A stretch of 64,000 nucleotides of DNA from Pseudofrankia coriaricola (GTDB lineage: Bacteria > Actinomycetota > Actinomycetes > Frankiales > Frankiaceae), in contig NZ_MBLO01000258.1 in assembly GCF_001854805.1 (NCBI RefSeq), positions 50,339-114,338 of the forward strand, read 5' to 3'. The first letter of the stretch is position 1, and each line of letters begins with the position of its first letter. The position numbers were made by a program, and so were the translations under genes. Of this stretch, positions 32,752-40,338 are shown one piece after another. The notes under the pieces were generated by a model. It saw nothing but the letters and a program-made list of their open reading frames with translations. It was not told the DNA's origin and ran no database searches.

Positions 32752-33828
32752 ATGGCGAAGATCTGGGCGAACTCGGGCGACTCACACGCGCTGGAGCCGC
32801 TTGACCTGTGGGAGCGGGCGCTGCCGGCGCGGTTGGCTGAGCGGGCGCCTCGGGTGGAGCGCAAGGACAACCGCGAGACGGTCTACGTGGACGGCCAGAT
32901 CATGCGCCGCGACCCGCTGTCCTTCGCCGAGGCGATCCGCCCGCCGGGCGCCGAGGACGTCACGATCCGGCTCGTCGATCTGGACGACCAGGGGATCTGG
33001 GGCGAGGTCGTGTTCCCCTCGCGCGGCTTCTGGATCCACAACATGACCGACCCGGAGCTGGCCCGGGCGAGCGCGGCGGCCTACAACGACTGGGCCGCGG
33101 GCACGCTCATCGCCGCCAGTCCCCGGCTGCTGCCCGCCGCGATCACGTCCGTGCTGGACACCGGCGACGCGGTGGCCGAACTGGCCCGCGCCCGGGAGCT
33201 TGGCTTCCAGGCGGTGTACATGCCGGCCACTCCCCCGCCGGACCGGCCCTACAACTCCGAGGTCTGGGAGCCGCTCTGGGCCCTGGCCGACGAGTCGCGC
33301 ACGCCGCTGTGCTTCCACATCGGCACCGGCATGATGCCCCAGGTCATCTCCCGCGGGCCCGGCGGCAGCGTCATCAACTACGTCGAGACCTTCTTCCCCG
33401 GGCAGCGGGTGGTGGCGCACCTGGTCGCCTCGGGCGCGCTCGACCGCCACCCGGGCCTGCGCATCTTCGTCGCCGAGGCCGGCGCCGCCTGGATTCCCGC
33501 GCTCGCCGACCGGATGGAGGAGGGCTACCGCCAGCACGACATGTTCGTCCGGCCCAAGCTCGCCCGGTCACCCCGCGAGATCGTCTACTCGCAGGTCTAC
33601 ACCTCGTTCCAGCACGACCCGAGCGCGCTGCTCGCCGTGAGCGCCCTCGGCTACGACAAGGTCATGTGGGGCAGCGACTACCCGCACCTCGAGGGCACGT
33701 TCCCCAACACCCAGAAGGTGCTGCACGAGCTGTTCGACGACGTCGACCCGGCGGTGCGCGACCGGGTGCTCGGCGGCGCGTTCGCCGAGCTGTTCGACGT
33801 CCCGCCGATGCCGGCCCAAGCCGCCTGA
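32752..33828 (+). CDS. Amidohydrolase-2 family (TIM-barrel) protein
   Basis: A 358-residue PF04909 enzyme. The N-terminal metal motif is reduced to SGDSHALEP, but CFHIGTG, the Glu in VAEAGAAWIP and the C-terminal GSDYPHLEGTFP are intact. Family members decarboxylate or hydrolyse cyclic carboxylates. ATG follows AAGGGAGATCACC. It is related to the protein encoded at 14.4 kb. It is followed by several hairpins before the next promoter. Confidence 0.9.
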   Translation: MAKIWANSGDSHALEPLDLWERALPARLAERAPRVERKDNRETVYVDGQIMRRDPLSFAEAIRPPGAEDVTIRLVDLDDQGIWGEVVFPSRGFWIHNMTDPELARASAAAYNDWAAGTLIAASPRLLPAAITSVLDTGDAVAELARARELGFQAVYMPATPPPDRPYNSEVWEPLWALADESRTPLCFHIGTGMMPQVISRGPGGSVINYVETFFPGQRVVAHLVASGALDRHPGLRIFVAEAGAAWIPALADRMEEGYRQHDMFVRPKLARSPREIVYSQVYTSFQHDPSALLAVSALGYDKVMWGSDYPHLEGTFPNTQKVLHELFDDVDPAVRDRVLGGAFAELFDVPPMPAQAA

Positions 33829-33877
33829 GACCCCGGTCGAGCGTCCCCCGACAACGGGGGGCCGCGTCCGGACGCGG

Positions 33878-33910
33878 TGGGCCAGGCCGCCAGCCCCGCG
33901 GCCTGGCCCA
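33878..33910 (+). terminator. Hairpin downstream of amidohydrolase
   Basis: An 11-base perfect stem (TGGGCCAGGCC and complement) with an 11-base loop, preceded by two smaller stems at 33845-33860 and 33862-33877. They follow the stop by 17-82 bases and precede the next AT-rich promoter. Confidence 0.6.
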
Positions 33911-33987
33911 TCCGCGACTCCACGGAGGCCGGGCAGTCGCCCGCCGCTGGGCTCGCCCCGGGCCACCACGAAACTCCCAATAGGCAT

Positions 33988-34002
33988 ATTATCTAACTAA
34001 TA
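33988..34002. promoter_or_regulatory. AT-rich element ATTATCTAACTAATA
   Basis: These 15 bases match the complement of 43112-43126 at 14 of 15 positions. They are 67 bases before the MaoC gene start. TAACTAA is the core word of the island family. Confidence 0.6.
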
Positions 34003-34069
34003 AACTGTTTGATCCTCCCGCCGCGCGCGCCAACCGGCGCCCGGGCCGGATGCCTCGAAGGGAGCACAC

Positions 34070-34555
34070 ATGACGACGACGGCGCCGACCGACGCCCCGC
34101 CGCTGGTGGTCGGGCAGACCTACGAGCAGATGACCGTCGGCACCACGTTCCGCACGCCGGCGCGCACGATCACCGAGACCGACCTGGTGCTGTTCCGCCA
34201 GCTCGTCGGCGTCACGGAGCCGCTGTTCATGGACTCCGAGCACGCCGCGTCCGCCGGGTACACCGGCCGGTTGTGTCCCGGGATGATGGTGTTCTCCTAC
34301 GCTGAGGGCCTGGTCATCGGAACAAACGTGCTGCATGGCACCGGCATGGCCTTCATGCGGACCGACCTGTCGATCAGCGCGCCGGTCTACGTCGGCGACA
34401 CCTTGACCGTCGTGGTCGAGGTGACCGAGTCCCGCCCCGCCAGCCGCGGGAACCGGGGCGTCGTCACGACCCGCAACACCGTGCTCAACCAGCGCGGCGA
34501 GACCGTCATGACCTACACCCCGGTCCGCCTCATCAAGGGCGGCGACGTCGGCTGA
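34070..34555 (+). CDS. MaoC-family dehydratase
   Basis: A 161-residue hotdog protein: VGQTYEQMTVGTTFRTPART start, ITETDLVLFRQLVG, and the AASAGYTGRLCPGMMVFSYAEGL helix region. The hydratase-2 Asp/His motif is not evident; MDSEHAA takes its place, so it may be a structural hotdog or a thioesterase-like dehydratase. The ATG follows AAGGGAGCACAC. It is a single-gene unit ending at a small hairpin. Confidence 0.85.
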   Translation: MTTTAPTDAPPLVVGQTYEQMTVGTTFRTPARTITETDLVLFRQLVGVTEPLFMDSEHAASAGYTGRLCPGMMVFSYAEGLVIGTNVLHGTGMAFMRTDLSISAPVYVGDTLTVVVEVTESRPASRGNRGVVTTRNTVLNQRGETVMTYTPVRLIKGGDVG

Positions 34556-34566
34556 CTGCCCGGGCC

Positions 34567-34588
34567 GGCGGCGCGACCGAGCGCCGCC
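34567..34588. terminator. Small hairpin between convergent genes
   Basis: GGCGGCGC and GCGCCGCC form an eight-base stem with a six-base loop, directly after the MaoC stop. A short run of TACCCG units follows at about 34599-34616. Confidence 0.45.
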
Positions 34589-34659
34589 GCCCCGCGCCCG
34601 TACCCGTACCCGTACGCGAGTAGTCCGCCTTCGACAGACCCGGCCGTGGCCACAGGCGT

Positions 34660-35547
34660 CTACGACGCGCCGGCCGCCTCCCGGCGGCGCAATAGGCCCT
34701 CCTGCGCGACGGTGGCGACCAACGCGCCGTCGCGGTCGAACACCCGGCCCTGTGTCATCGCCCTGCCGTGCCCCGTCCACGGGCTGACCTGCTCGAAGTA
34801 GAGCCAGTCGTCGGCCCGGCAGGGCTCGTGGAACCAGAGCGCGTGCCCCAGCGTCGTGCCGAAGAACGCGCCCACGCCGGCGAGCGCCTCCCCATGGGGC
34901 AGCAGGGCCGAACTCAGCAGGAACAGGTCGGAGGCGTAGGCCAGCGCGGCGGCGTGCAGCAGCTGGTCGTCGCCTAGCGGCCCGCGGCAACGCAGCCATA
35001 CCGCCAGGCACGGCGGCTGCGGGCCGCGGCGCACTGACAGCGGCGGCGGCTCCGACAGGAAACGGACGTCGACCGGGTGGCTGCCCAGGAACGCGTGCGC
35101 CCAGCGCGCCGGGTCCTGGCCGGCGCCGTCGAACCAGCTCTCTGACGGGGCGAGCGCGTCCGGCGCCGGCACGTCGGGCGCGGGCAGCTGGTGGGCTAGC
35201 GCGCTCTCCCCGGCGTGGAACGAGGCCTCCATCCGCAACAGCACGGCCCCGTTCTGGGTCGCCCGCGCCGCGCGGGAGCTGAAGCTGCGCCCATCCTTGA
35301 CCCGGTCCACCTCGTACTCGAGCGGCGACAAGGCCTGTCCTGGGCGTAGGAAGCCCGCGTACAGGCTGTTGACGGCCAGGCCCGGTTCGACGGTGCGGCC
35401 GGCGGCCACCAGCGCCTGCGCGAGGAGCAGGCCGCCGAAGACCCGGGTGCCCGACTGCGGCGGGCCTTCCGGGCCGGCGAACAGGTCGCCACCCGCGGGC
35501 CGCACGTCCAGCAGCGGGCCCAGGCGGCCAGAATGCTGGGCGGTCAG
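34660..35547 (-). CDS. Acyl-CoA thioesterase II (TesB-like, double hotdog)
   Basis: About 295 residues with both halves of the TesB fold: GTRVFGGLLLAQALVAA, NSLYAGFLRPGQ in the first hotdog and ALVATVAQEGLLR at the end of the second. It hydrolyses medium or long acyl-CoA. The start is uncertain: no ATG, GTG or TTG lies in a suitable place, while a CTG at 35547 has GGAAGAGG six bases upstream and gives the family's usual N-terminus. It is the last gene of the run starting at the OB-fold gene (39093), 71 bases after the second crotonase. Confidence 0.78.
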   Translation of the reverse strand: MTAQHSGRLGPLLDVRPAGGDLFAGPEGPPQSGTRVFGGLLLAQALVAAGRTVEPGLAVNSLYAGFLRPGQALSPLEYEVDRVKDGRSFSSRAARATQNGAVLLRMEASFHAGESALAHQLPAPDVPAPDALAPSESWFDGAGQDPARWAHAFLGSHPVDVRFLSEPPPLSVRRGPQPPCLAVWLRCRGPLGDDQLLHAAALAYASDLFLLSSALLPHGEALAGVGAFFGTTLGHALWFHEPCRADDWLYFEQVSPWTGHGRAMTQGRVFDRDGALVATVAQEGLLRRREAAGAS

Positions 35548-35618
35548 GGCGCACCTCTTCCACCGAGATAGCTGATCGATTCTTCGTGCCCCGGGCGCGG
35601 GCGGAGCCGGTGCGCGGG

Positions 35619-36539
35619 TCAGGCCACCGGCCGCGGGAACGGGGCCGGTGCGGCGTCGAGAACCGCGGCCGCGTCGAAATCCGCCGGCAGCGGCGGGAAG
35701 TCCGGCGGGCGCCGCTCGCGGAAGCTCGCGACCCCCTCGGCGAGCTCCGGGCGGGCGTTCATGTGGGCCATCGCCGCGAACGAGCGCCGCAGGCCCTCGT
35801 TGAAGTCGACGTCCAGGTCGGCGTACACCTGGCGGCGGATCACCGCGAGCGCGGTCGGCGCGCAGTTGACGGCAAGGTCCCGGGCGTAGACGCGCGCGTC
35901 GGCGAGCGCCTCGCCAGGCTCGGACAGCCGGCTGACCAGGCCGATCCGGTGGGCCTCCTCGGCGTCGAACGTGCGGGCCGACAGCAGCAGGTCCAGCGCG
36001 CGCTCGACGCCCACGAGGCGCGGCAGCACCCACGCCAGGTTGTACTCGGCGGACAGGCCGCGGCGGGCGAACGCGGTCGAGAACCGGGCGCCGCGGGCGG
36101 CGAACCGGACGTCGCACTGCAGGGCCTGGACGAGGCCGATCCCGGCACAGGCACCGTTGATCGCGCCGATCAGCGGCTTCGGGAACAGCCGGGGCGTGTA
36201 CTGCGGCCGCCTGTCGGCCAGCCGCAGGCCGCCAGTGGCGACCGCGCCGAGCCTGCTCATCGCCAGCCCGGGGCAGAACGTACGCCCGGCCCCGGTGAGC
36301 ACGACAACGCGCACGGCGGGGTCGACCGCGGCGGCGTCGAGGACGGCGAAGTAGGCGTTCTCCATGTCCGGCGACCAGCCGTTGCGGTTCTCGGGGTCGT
36401 CCAGGGTCACGACCGCCACCCCGGCGTCGTCGACCTCGTACCCCACGAGGCCCCGCGGCTCTCCCGCCTCAGCCGGCGCCTCCGCGGCCACCGCGGAGCC
36501 GGCCACGGGCACGGGCGGGGCGGAGCCGTCCGCGCTCAT
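35619..36539 (-). CDS. Crotonase-family enoyl-CoA hydratase/isomerase-like protein
   Basis: A 306-residue crotonase with an Ala/Pro-rich 35-residue leader. RTFCPGLAMSRLG and GACAGIGLVQALQCD carry the oxyanion hole, but neither hydratase Glu is present: the second position lies in STAFARRGLSAEYNLAWVLP. The SAEYNLAW motif defines a separate clade shared with the next gene upstream. The ATG overlaps the stop of that gene (ATGA), and both look like a duplicated pair that may form mixed trimers. Reaction unknown. Confidence 0.87.
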   Translation of the reverse strand: MSADGSAPPVPVAGSAVAAEAPAEAGEPRGLVGYEVDDAGVAVVTLDDPENRNGWSPDMENAYFAVLDAAAVDPAVRVVVLTGAGRTFCPGLAMSRLGAVATGGLRLADRRPQYTPRLFPKPLIGAINGACAGIGLVQALQCDVRFAARGARFSTAFARRGLSAEYNLAWVLPRLVGVERALDLLLSARTFDAEEAHRIGLVSRLSEPGEALADARVYARDLAVNCAPTALAVIRRQVYADLDVDFNEGLRRSFAAMAHMNARPELAEGVASFRERRPPDFPPLPADFDAAAVLDAAPAPFPRPVA

Positions 36540-37384
36540 CGGCCCAGCCCAGCAAGCTCGACCGCCGGGTGGTCGGCGGGCAGTCCCTCGAAACGGGGCG
36601 CCCGGCGCTCCCGGAAGGAGGCGACGCCCTCGGCGTAGTCGACCCGGTCGCGGGCCTGCGTCAACAGTTCGTTCGAACGCAGCCGCGCCTCCTCGAGCGT
36701 CGCGGTCATGTCGAGCGACAGCTGGTTCTTGACCTGGGCCAGCGCCCAGGGCGCACAGTTGCGCGCCACGTCGCCTGCCCACGCGAGCGCGGCGGACAGC
36801 AGGTCGTCGGGCTCGACGCAGCGGTTGGCCAGGCCGAGGCGCGCCGCTTCCTCACCCCGCACCACCCGGCAGGACAGCAGCAGGTCCGCGGCGTGGCCGG
36901 CGCCGACGAGGCGGGGCAGCAGCCAGCTGACCGCGTCCTCGGAGCTCAGCGCGAGCCGGGTGAACGACGGCGTCCACTTCGCCCGCGCGGTGGTGAACCG
37001 CAGGTCCGCCATCAGCGCCTGCACGAACCCGATGCCGGCGCAGGCGCCGTCGACGGCCGCGACGACGGGCTTGGGCACGGTGCGGGCGTGGGTCTGCGGC
37101 CGGCGGGCCGGCCGCTGGTAGGTCGGGTCGGTCGACGCGCGGCGCAGGATGTCCATGTCCATGCCCGGACAGAACGTGCCGCCAGCGCCGGTGACCACGA
37201 TGACCCGGACGGCCGGGTCCGCCGCGGCCTCGTCGAGCAGCGCGTAGTAGCGGGCCTCCATGTCGTATCCCCAGGCGTTGCGCCGGCCTGGGCGGTTCAA
37301 CGTCAGGACGGCCACCCCGTCCGCCTGGACGTCGTAGAGGACGGTGTCCTCGGGCGCCACGGTCAGTTGGTCGAGCGTGCTCAT
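36536..37384 (-). CDS. Crotonase-family protein, paralogue of the downstream gene
   Basis: A 282-residue crotonase: LNRPGRRNAWGYDME, GTFCPGMDMDIL, DGACAGIGFVQALMAD and LALSSEDAVSWLLPRLVG. Like its neighbour it lacks the Glu of GGGCELA and has SSED near the second catalytic site. Similarity runs along the whole length, indicating tandem duplication. ATG is preceded by GGAAGGGC. A 129-base gap separates it from the thiolase-like gene upstream. Confidence 0.88.
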   Translation of the reverse strand: MSTLDQLTVAPEDTVLYDVQADGVAVLTLNRPGRRNAWGYDMEARYYALLDEAAADPAVRVIVVTGAGGTFCPGMDMDILRRASTDPTYQRPARRPQTHARTVPKPVVAAVDGACAGIGFVQALMADLRFTTARAKWTPSFTRLALSSEDAVSWLLPRLVGAGHAADLLLSCRVVRGEEAARLGLANRCVEPDDLLSAALAWAGDVARNCAPWALAQVKNQLSLDMTATLEEARLRSNELLTQARDRVDYAEGVASFRERRAPRFEGLPADHPAVELAGLGR

Positions 37385-37513
37385 GCCCTTCCGTTCCCGC
37401 CGGCCGGCGCGCCGATGGCGCCCGGCCGGCCCCCTGGGGCGCGGGCGCCGGCCGGGCGCGAAGCGGGCCGGAGCCGCGCCGATGGCGGACGTGCCCGTCC
37501 TCGGTGCGTGCGT

Positions 37514-38665
37514 TCAGCGGGACAGGATCGACACCGCTGACGCCCCCGGGGCGCCGTAGAGGTGGGTGTAGCCGACGCGCGGCGTGCCGCCGATCTGACG
37601 GTCGCCGGCGCGGCCCTGCAACTGCAGGACGATCTCGTACACCTGGCGCAGGCCGGAGGCGCCAATCGGCTCCCCGTTGGCGATCAGGCCGCCGTCGGTG
37701 TTGACCGGCAGCCGGCCCGTCAGCTCGGTGGCGCCCTCGGCGACCCATTTCTCCTGCTCGCCGTCCGCGCAGAAGCCGTTCTCGGCCATGTGGATGACCT
37801 CGGAGCCGGCGTCGGTGTCCTGCAGCTGCGCGACGTCGACGTCTCCCGGACCGATGCCCGCCGCCTCGTAGGCGGCGCGGGACGCGTCGACCGTCGGGCT
37901 CGGCGCCGCGTCCAGCGGCAGGGACGGGCTCTGCACCTCGAAGGCGCCCGCGCGGCGGCTGCGCAACTCCGCGGCCCGTACGTACACCGGCGCGGAGGTG
38001 TACCGGTGGGCGAGGTCCGCCCGGCACAGCACGAGCGCGGCCGCCCCCTCGTCCGGGCCGCAGTACATGTACCGGGTGAGCGGGTAGTTCACGATCTCGG
38101 AGTCGAGGATCTGCTCGGCCGTCATCGGGGTGCGCCGCCAGGCGTGCGGGGTGCGGGTGCCGTTGGCGAAGTTCTTCGCCGCGACCCGGGCCAGCGTCTC
38201 CCGCGTCACGCCGTACTGGTGCATGTAGCGGTTGATCTTCGTGCCGAAGAAGTGCGTCGTGAGGAACATCCCGGTCTGGCCGTACCAGGCCGGCAGGCCC
38301 ATGGCCTCGGGGTCGCCGGCGAACGCGCCGCGGGGGTGCTTGTCCATCCCGATCGCCATCGCGACGTCGGCCTCGCCGTAGCGGATGGCCCGCGTCGCCA
38401 TCTGCAGCGACGTCCCGCCGGTGGCGCAGCCGTTGAACACGCCGCGCACGGGGATGCCGGTCAGGCCCAGCAGGCCGACGACGGCGTCCGGGTTGGACAC
38501 CTCGTAGCTGCCGACGAACGCGGTCTGGACGTCGGCCCAGTCGGCGCCCGCGTCGGCCAGCGCCGCGCGGGCCGCCTCCGCACCCATCTCCATGCACGGC
38601 TTCGCGCCGTACCGGCCGAACGGGAACAGCCCTACCCCGACGATCGCGACGTCCGCCGTGCTCAT
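37514..38665 (-). CDS. Thiolase-like/SCP-x-type acyltransferase with His-to-Glu change
   Basis: A 383-residue thiolase fold. The nucleophile region FNGCATGGTSLQ retains Cys near residue 79. The loop that should read GHPIGASG is GEPIGASG, replacing the catalytic His by Glu, and the C-terminal Cys motif is replaced by LYGAPGASAV. Condensation or thiolysis in the usual way is doubtful; a retro-aldol or SCP-x-like role is possible. The ATG overlaps the OB-fold gene stop (ATGA), indicating a protein pair, and crotonase genes follow. Confidence 0.86.
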   Translation of the reverse strand: MSTADVAIVGVGLFPFGRYGAKPCMEMGAEAARAALADAGADWADVQTAFVGSYEVSNPDAVVGLLGLTGIPVRGVFNGCATGGTSLQMATRAIRYGEADVAMAIGMDKHPRGAFAGDPEAMGLPAWYGQTGMFLTTHFFGTKINRYMHQYGVTRETLARVAAKNFANGTRTPHAWRRTPMTAEQILDSEIVNYPLTRYMYCGPDEGAAALVLCRADLAHRYTSAPVYVRAAELRSRRAGAFEVQSPSLPLDAAPSPTVDASRAAYEAAGIGPGDVDVAQLQDTDAGSEVIHMAENGFCADGEQEKWVAEGATELTGRLPVNTDGGLIANGEPIGASGLRQVYEIVLQLQGRAGDRQIGGTPRVGYTHLYGAPGASAVSILSR

Positions 38666-39093
38666 GCGTCACCATCCTGTTCCTGCTCGTCCGCGCCGCC
38701 GACCGGCATGAACGCGAAGGTCAGCACCTCGGTCCCGTCGGGGCGAGTCGTGTAGGGCACGACCGTCAGCTCCATCTCCTGGCCGATCGCGAGCTTCGCC
38801 GGGTCGGCCTCGGTGAGGCGGCCCTGGACGAGCAGCTCGCCTGGCAACTCGACATAGCCCAGCGCATACGGCGCGAACGTCTCCGCCGTGTCCTGACCGT
38901 CGTAGGGCGGGGACGGTGGTCGGAACTGCTGCGTGGTGAAGCTCCAGAGCGTGCCGCGGCGGCCGAGCAGGTGTTCCTGCTCGCCGGGTCGGGCGGGGAA
39001 GGAGATCACCCCGTCCCGCTCCGAGCCGATCAGCCGGGGTTCGTCGGACGGCCAGGTGAACAAGCCCCCGGCCACCGGTACCTGCGCAACCAT
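38662..39093 (-). CDS. OB-fold (DUF35-like) protein lacking the zinc ribbon
   Basis: A 143-residue protein whose C-terminal half has the DUF35 OB fold (LGYVELPGELLVQGRL, then GQEMELTVVPY). The place of the zinc knuckle contains no cysteine (LIGSERDGVISFP), unlike the DUF35 proteins at 7.7 and 40.3 kb. It is coupled to the following thiolase-like gene by ATGA, which supports a CoA-binding partner role. It is preceded by an AT-rich island and starts a five-gene run. Confidence 0.83.
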   Translation of the reverse strand: MVAQVPVAGGLFTWPSDEPRLIGSERDGVISFPARPGEQEHLLGRRGTLWSFTTQQFRPPSPPYDGQDTAETFAPYALGYVELPGELLVQGRLTEADPAKLAIGQEMELTVVPYTTRPDGTEVLTFAFMPVGGADEQEQDGDA

Positions 39094-39111
39094 AGGTTTG
39101 ATAATAGCAAG

Positions 39112-39127
39112 AAGTTAACTAATTAGC
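39112..39127. promoter_or_regulatory. AT-rich island AAGTTAACTAATTAGC
   Basis: Contains two overlapping perfect eight-base palindromes, AGTTAACT and CTAATTAG. It lies 18 bases before the OB-fold gene start and six bases after the stop of the thiolase gene upstream, marking a new unit. Confidence 0.55.
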
Positions 39128-39132
39128 AGCAC

Positions 39133-40335
39133 TCAGGCGCTGGGCTCGGAGCCGACGACGCTGACGAACGAGACGCACTCACCCGGCCGGCCGCCGAGGT
39201 TGTGTGTGAGCGCCAGCGTCCGGCCAGCGTCCACCGAGGCGATCCGCCGCTCCGGCGGCGCCTCATGACGCAGCTGCAGCCAGCACTCGAACATCATCCG
39301 CAGGCCGCTGGCGCCGATCGGGTGGCCGAAGGCCTTCAGCCCGCCGTCCGGGTTGACCGGCAGGTCCCCGCCGAGCTCGTAGGTCCCGGCGAGGACCTCC
39401 TTCCAGCCGAAGCCGCGGTCGGCGAAGCCGAGGTCCTCCATCAGGACCAGCTCGGTGGGCGTGAAGCAGTCATGGACCTCGGCCAGCGCCAGTTCGCGGC
39501 GCGGGTCCGTCACCCCGGCCTGCCGGTAGGCGTCCCGCGCGCTCGCGACGACCTCGGGGAAGGTCGTGTAGTCGTAGGCCGGGTCGGACGTGCCGGTCGC
39601 CGGGCCCGCGACGAACGACAGGCCCTTCACGTAGATCGGCTTGTCGGTGTACCGGTGCGCGTCCTCGGCGCGGACCACGATCGCGGCGGCGCTGCCGTCG
39701 GAGACGCCGCTGCAGTCGAACACGCCCAGCGCCCCGGCGACCAGCGGCGCGGCGCACACCGTCTCGCGGCTGACCTCCTTGCGGAACTGCGCCCGCGGGT
39801 TGCGGGCGCCGTTGTGGTGGTTCTTCGACGCGATCCTGGCCAGCACATCCTTCAGCTCGGCGTCGTCGACGCCGTAGCGCCTGGCGTAGGCCGGCGCGAG
39901 CAGGCTGAACGCGGCCGGCGCCGTCAGGTCACTGCCCGTGCCGTCCCCGGGCACCGGGGTGGGCACGAGGCCGGAGAAACCCGAGTCCTTGAGCTTCTCG
40001 ACGCCGATCGCCATCGCCATGTCATAGGCGCCGGACGCTACGGCGTAGCAGGCGTTGCGCAGCGCCTCCGAACCGGTCGCGCAGAAGTTCTCCAGGCGGG
40101 TGACCGGCTTGTTGTCCAGCCGCAGCGCCCGGGAGAGCGTCAGCCCGCTGGTGCCGGAGCCCATCGTGCCCAGCCAGTAGGCGTCGATGTCCTCGCGGGT
40201 CACCCCGGCGGACGTCATGGCGGCCGTGGACGACTCGATCAGCAGGTCGGAGACGCCCTTGTCCCAGTGCTCGCCGAAGGCCGTACAGCCCATCCCGACG
40301 ATCGCGACGCGGTCGCGGATACCCGTTGACGCCAT
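39133..40335 (-). CDS. Thiolase (acetyl-CoA acetyltransferase family)
   Basis: A 400-residue thiolase with a complete-looking active site: ENFCATGSEAL with Cys near residue 85, FGHPIGASG with His near 337, and NLGGRPGECVSF with the second Cys. It should cleave 3-ketoacyl-CoA, or condense acyl-CoAs. A ribosome site AAGGAGCG is formed by the last codons of the HMG-CoA-synthase-like gene three bases upstream, so the two are coupled. The nearby DUF35 domain is fused to that upstream protein and may serve this enzyme as well. Confidence 0.9.
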   Translation of the reverse strand: MASTGIRDRVAIVGMGCTAFGEHWDKGVSDLLIESSTAAMTSAGVTREDIDAYWLGTMGSGTSGLTLSRALRLDNKPVTRLENFCATGSEALRNACYAVASGAYDMAMAIGVEKLKDSGFSGLVPTPVPGDGTGSDLTAPAAFSLLAPAYARRYGVDDAELKDVLARIASKNHHNGARNPRAQFRKEVSRETVCAAPLVAGALGVFDCSGVSDGSAAAIVVRAEDAHRYTDKPIYVKGLSFVAGPATGTSDPAYDYTTFPEVVASARDAYRQAGVTDPRRELALAEVHDCFTPTELVLMEDLGFADRGFGWKEVLAGTYELGGDLPVNPDGGLKAFGHPIGASGLRMMFECWLQLRHEAPPERRIASVDAGRTLALTHNLGGRPGECVSFVSVVGSEPSA

Positions 40336-40338
40336 TGC

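Noticed and set aside
34599..34616. Short tandem TACCCG units as a repeat locus
   Set aside because: Only about three imperfect units are present, too few to call a structured repeat or array.
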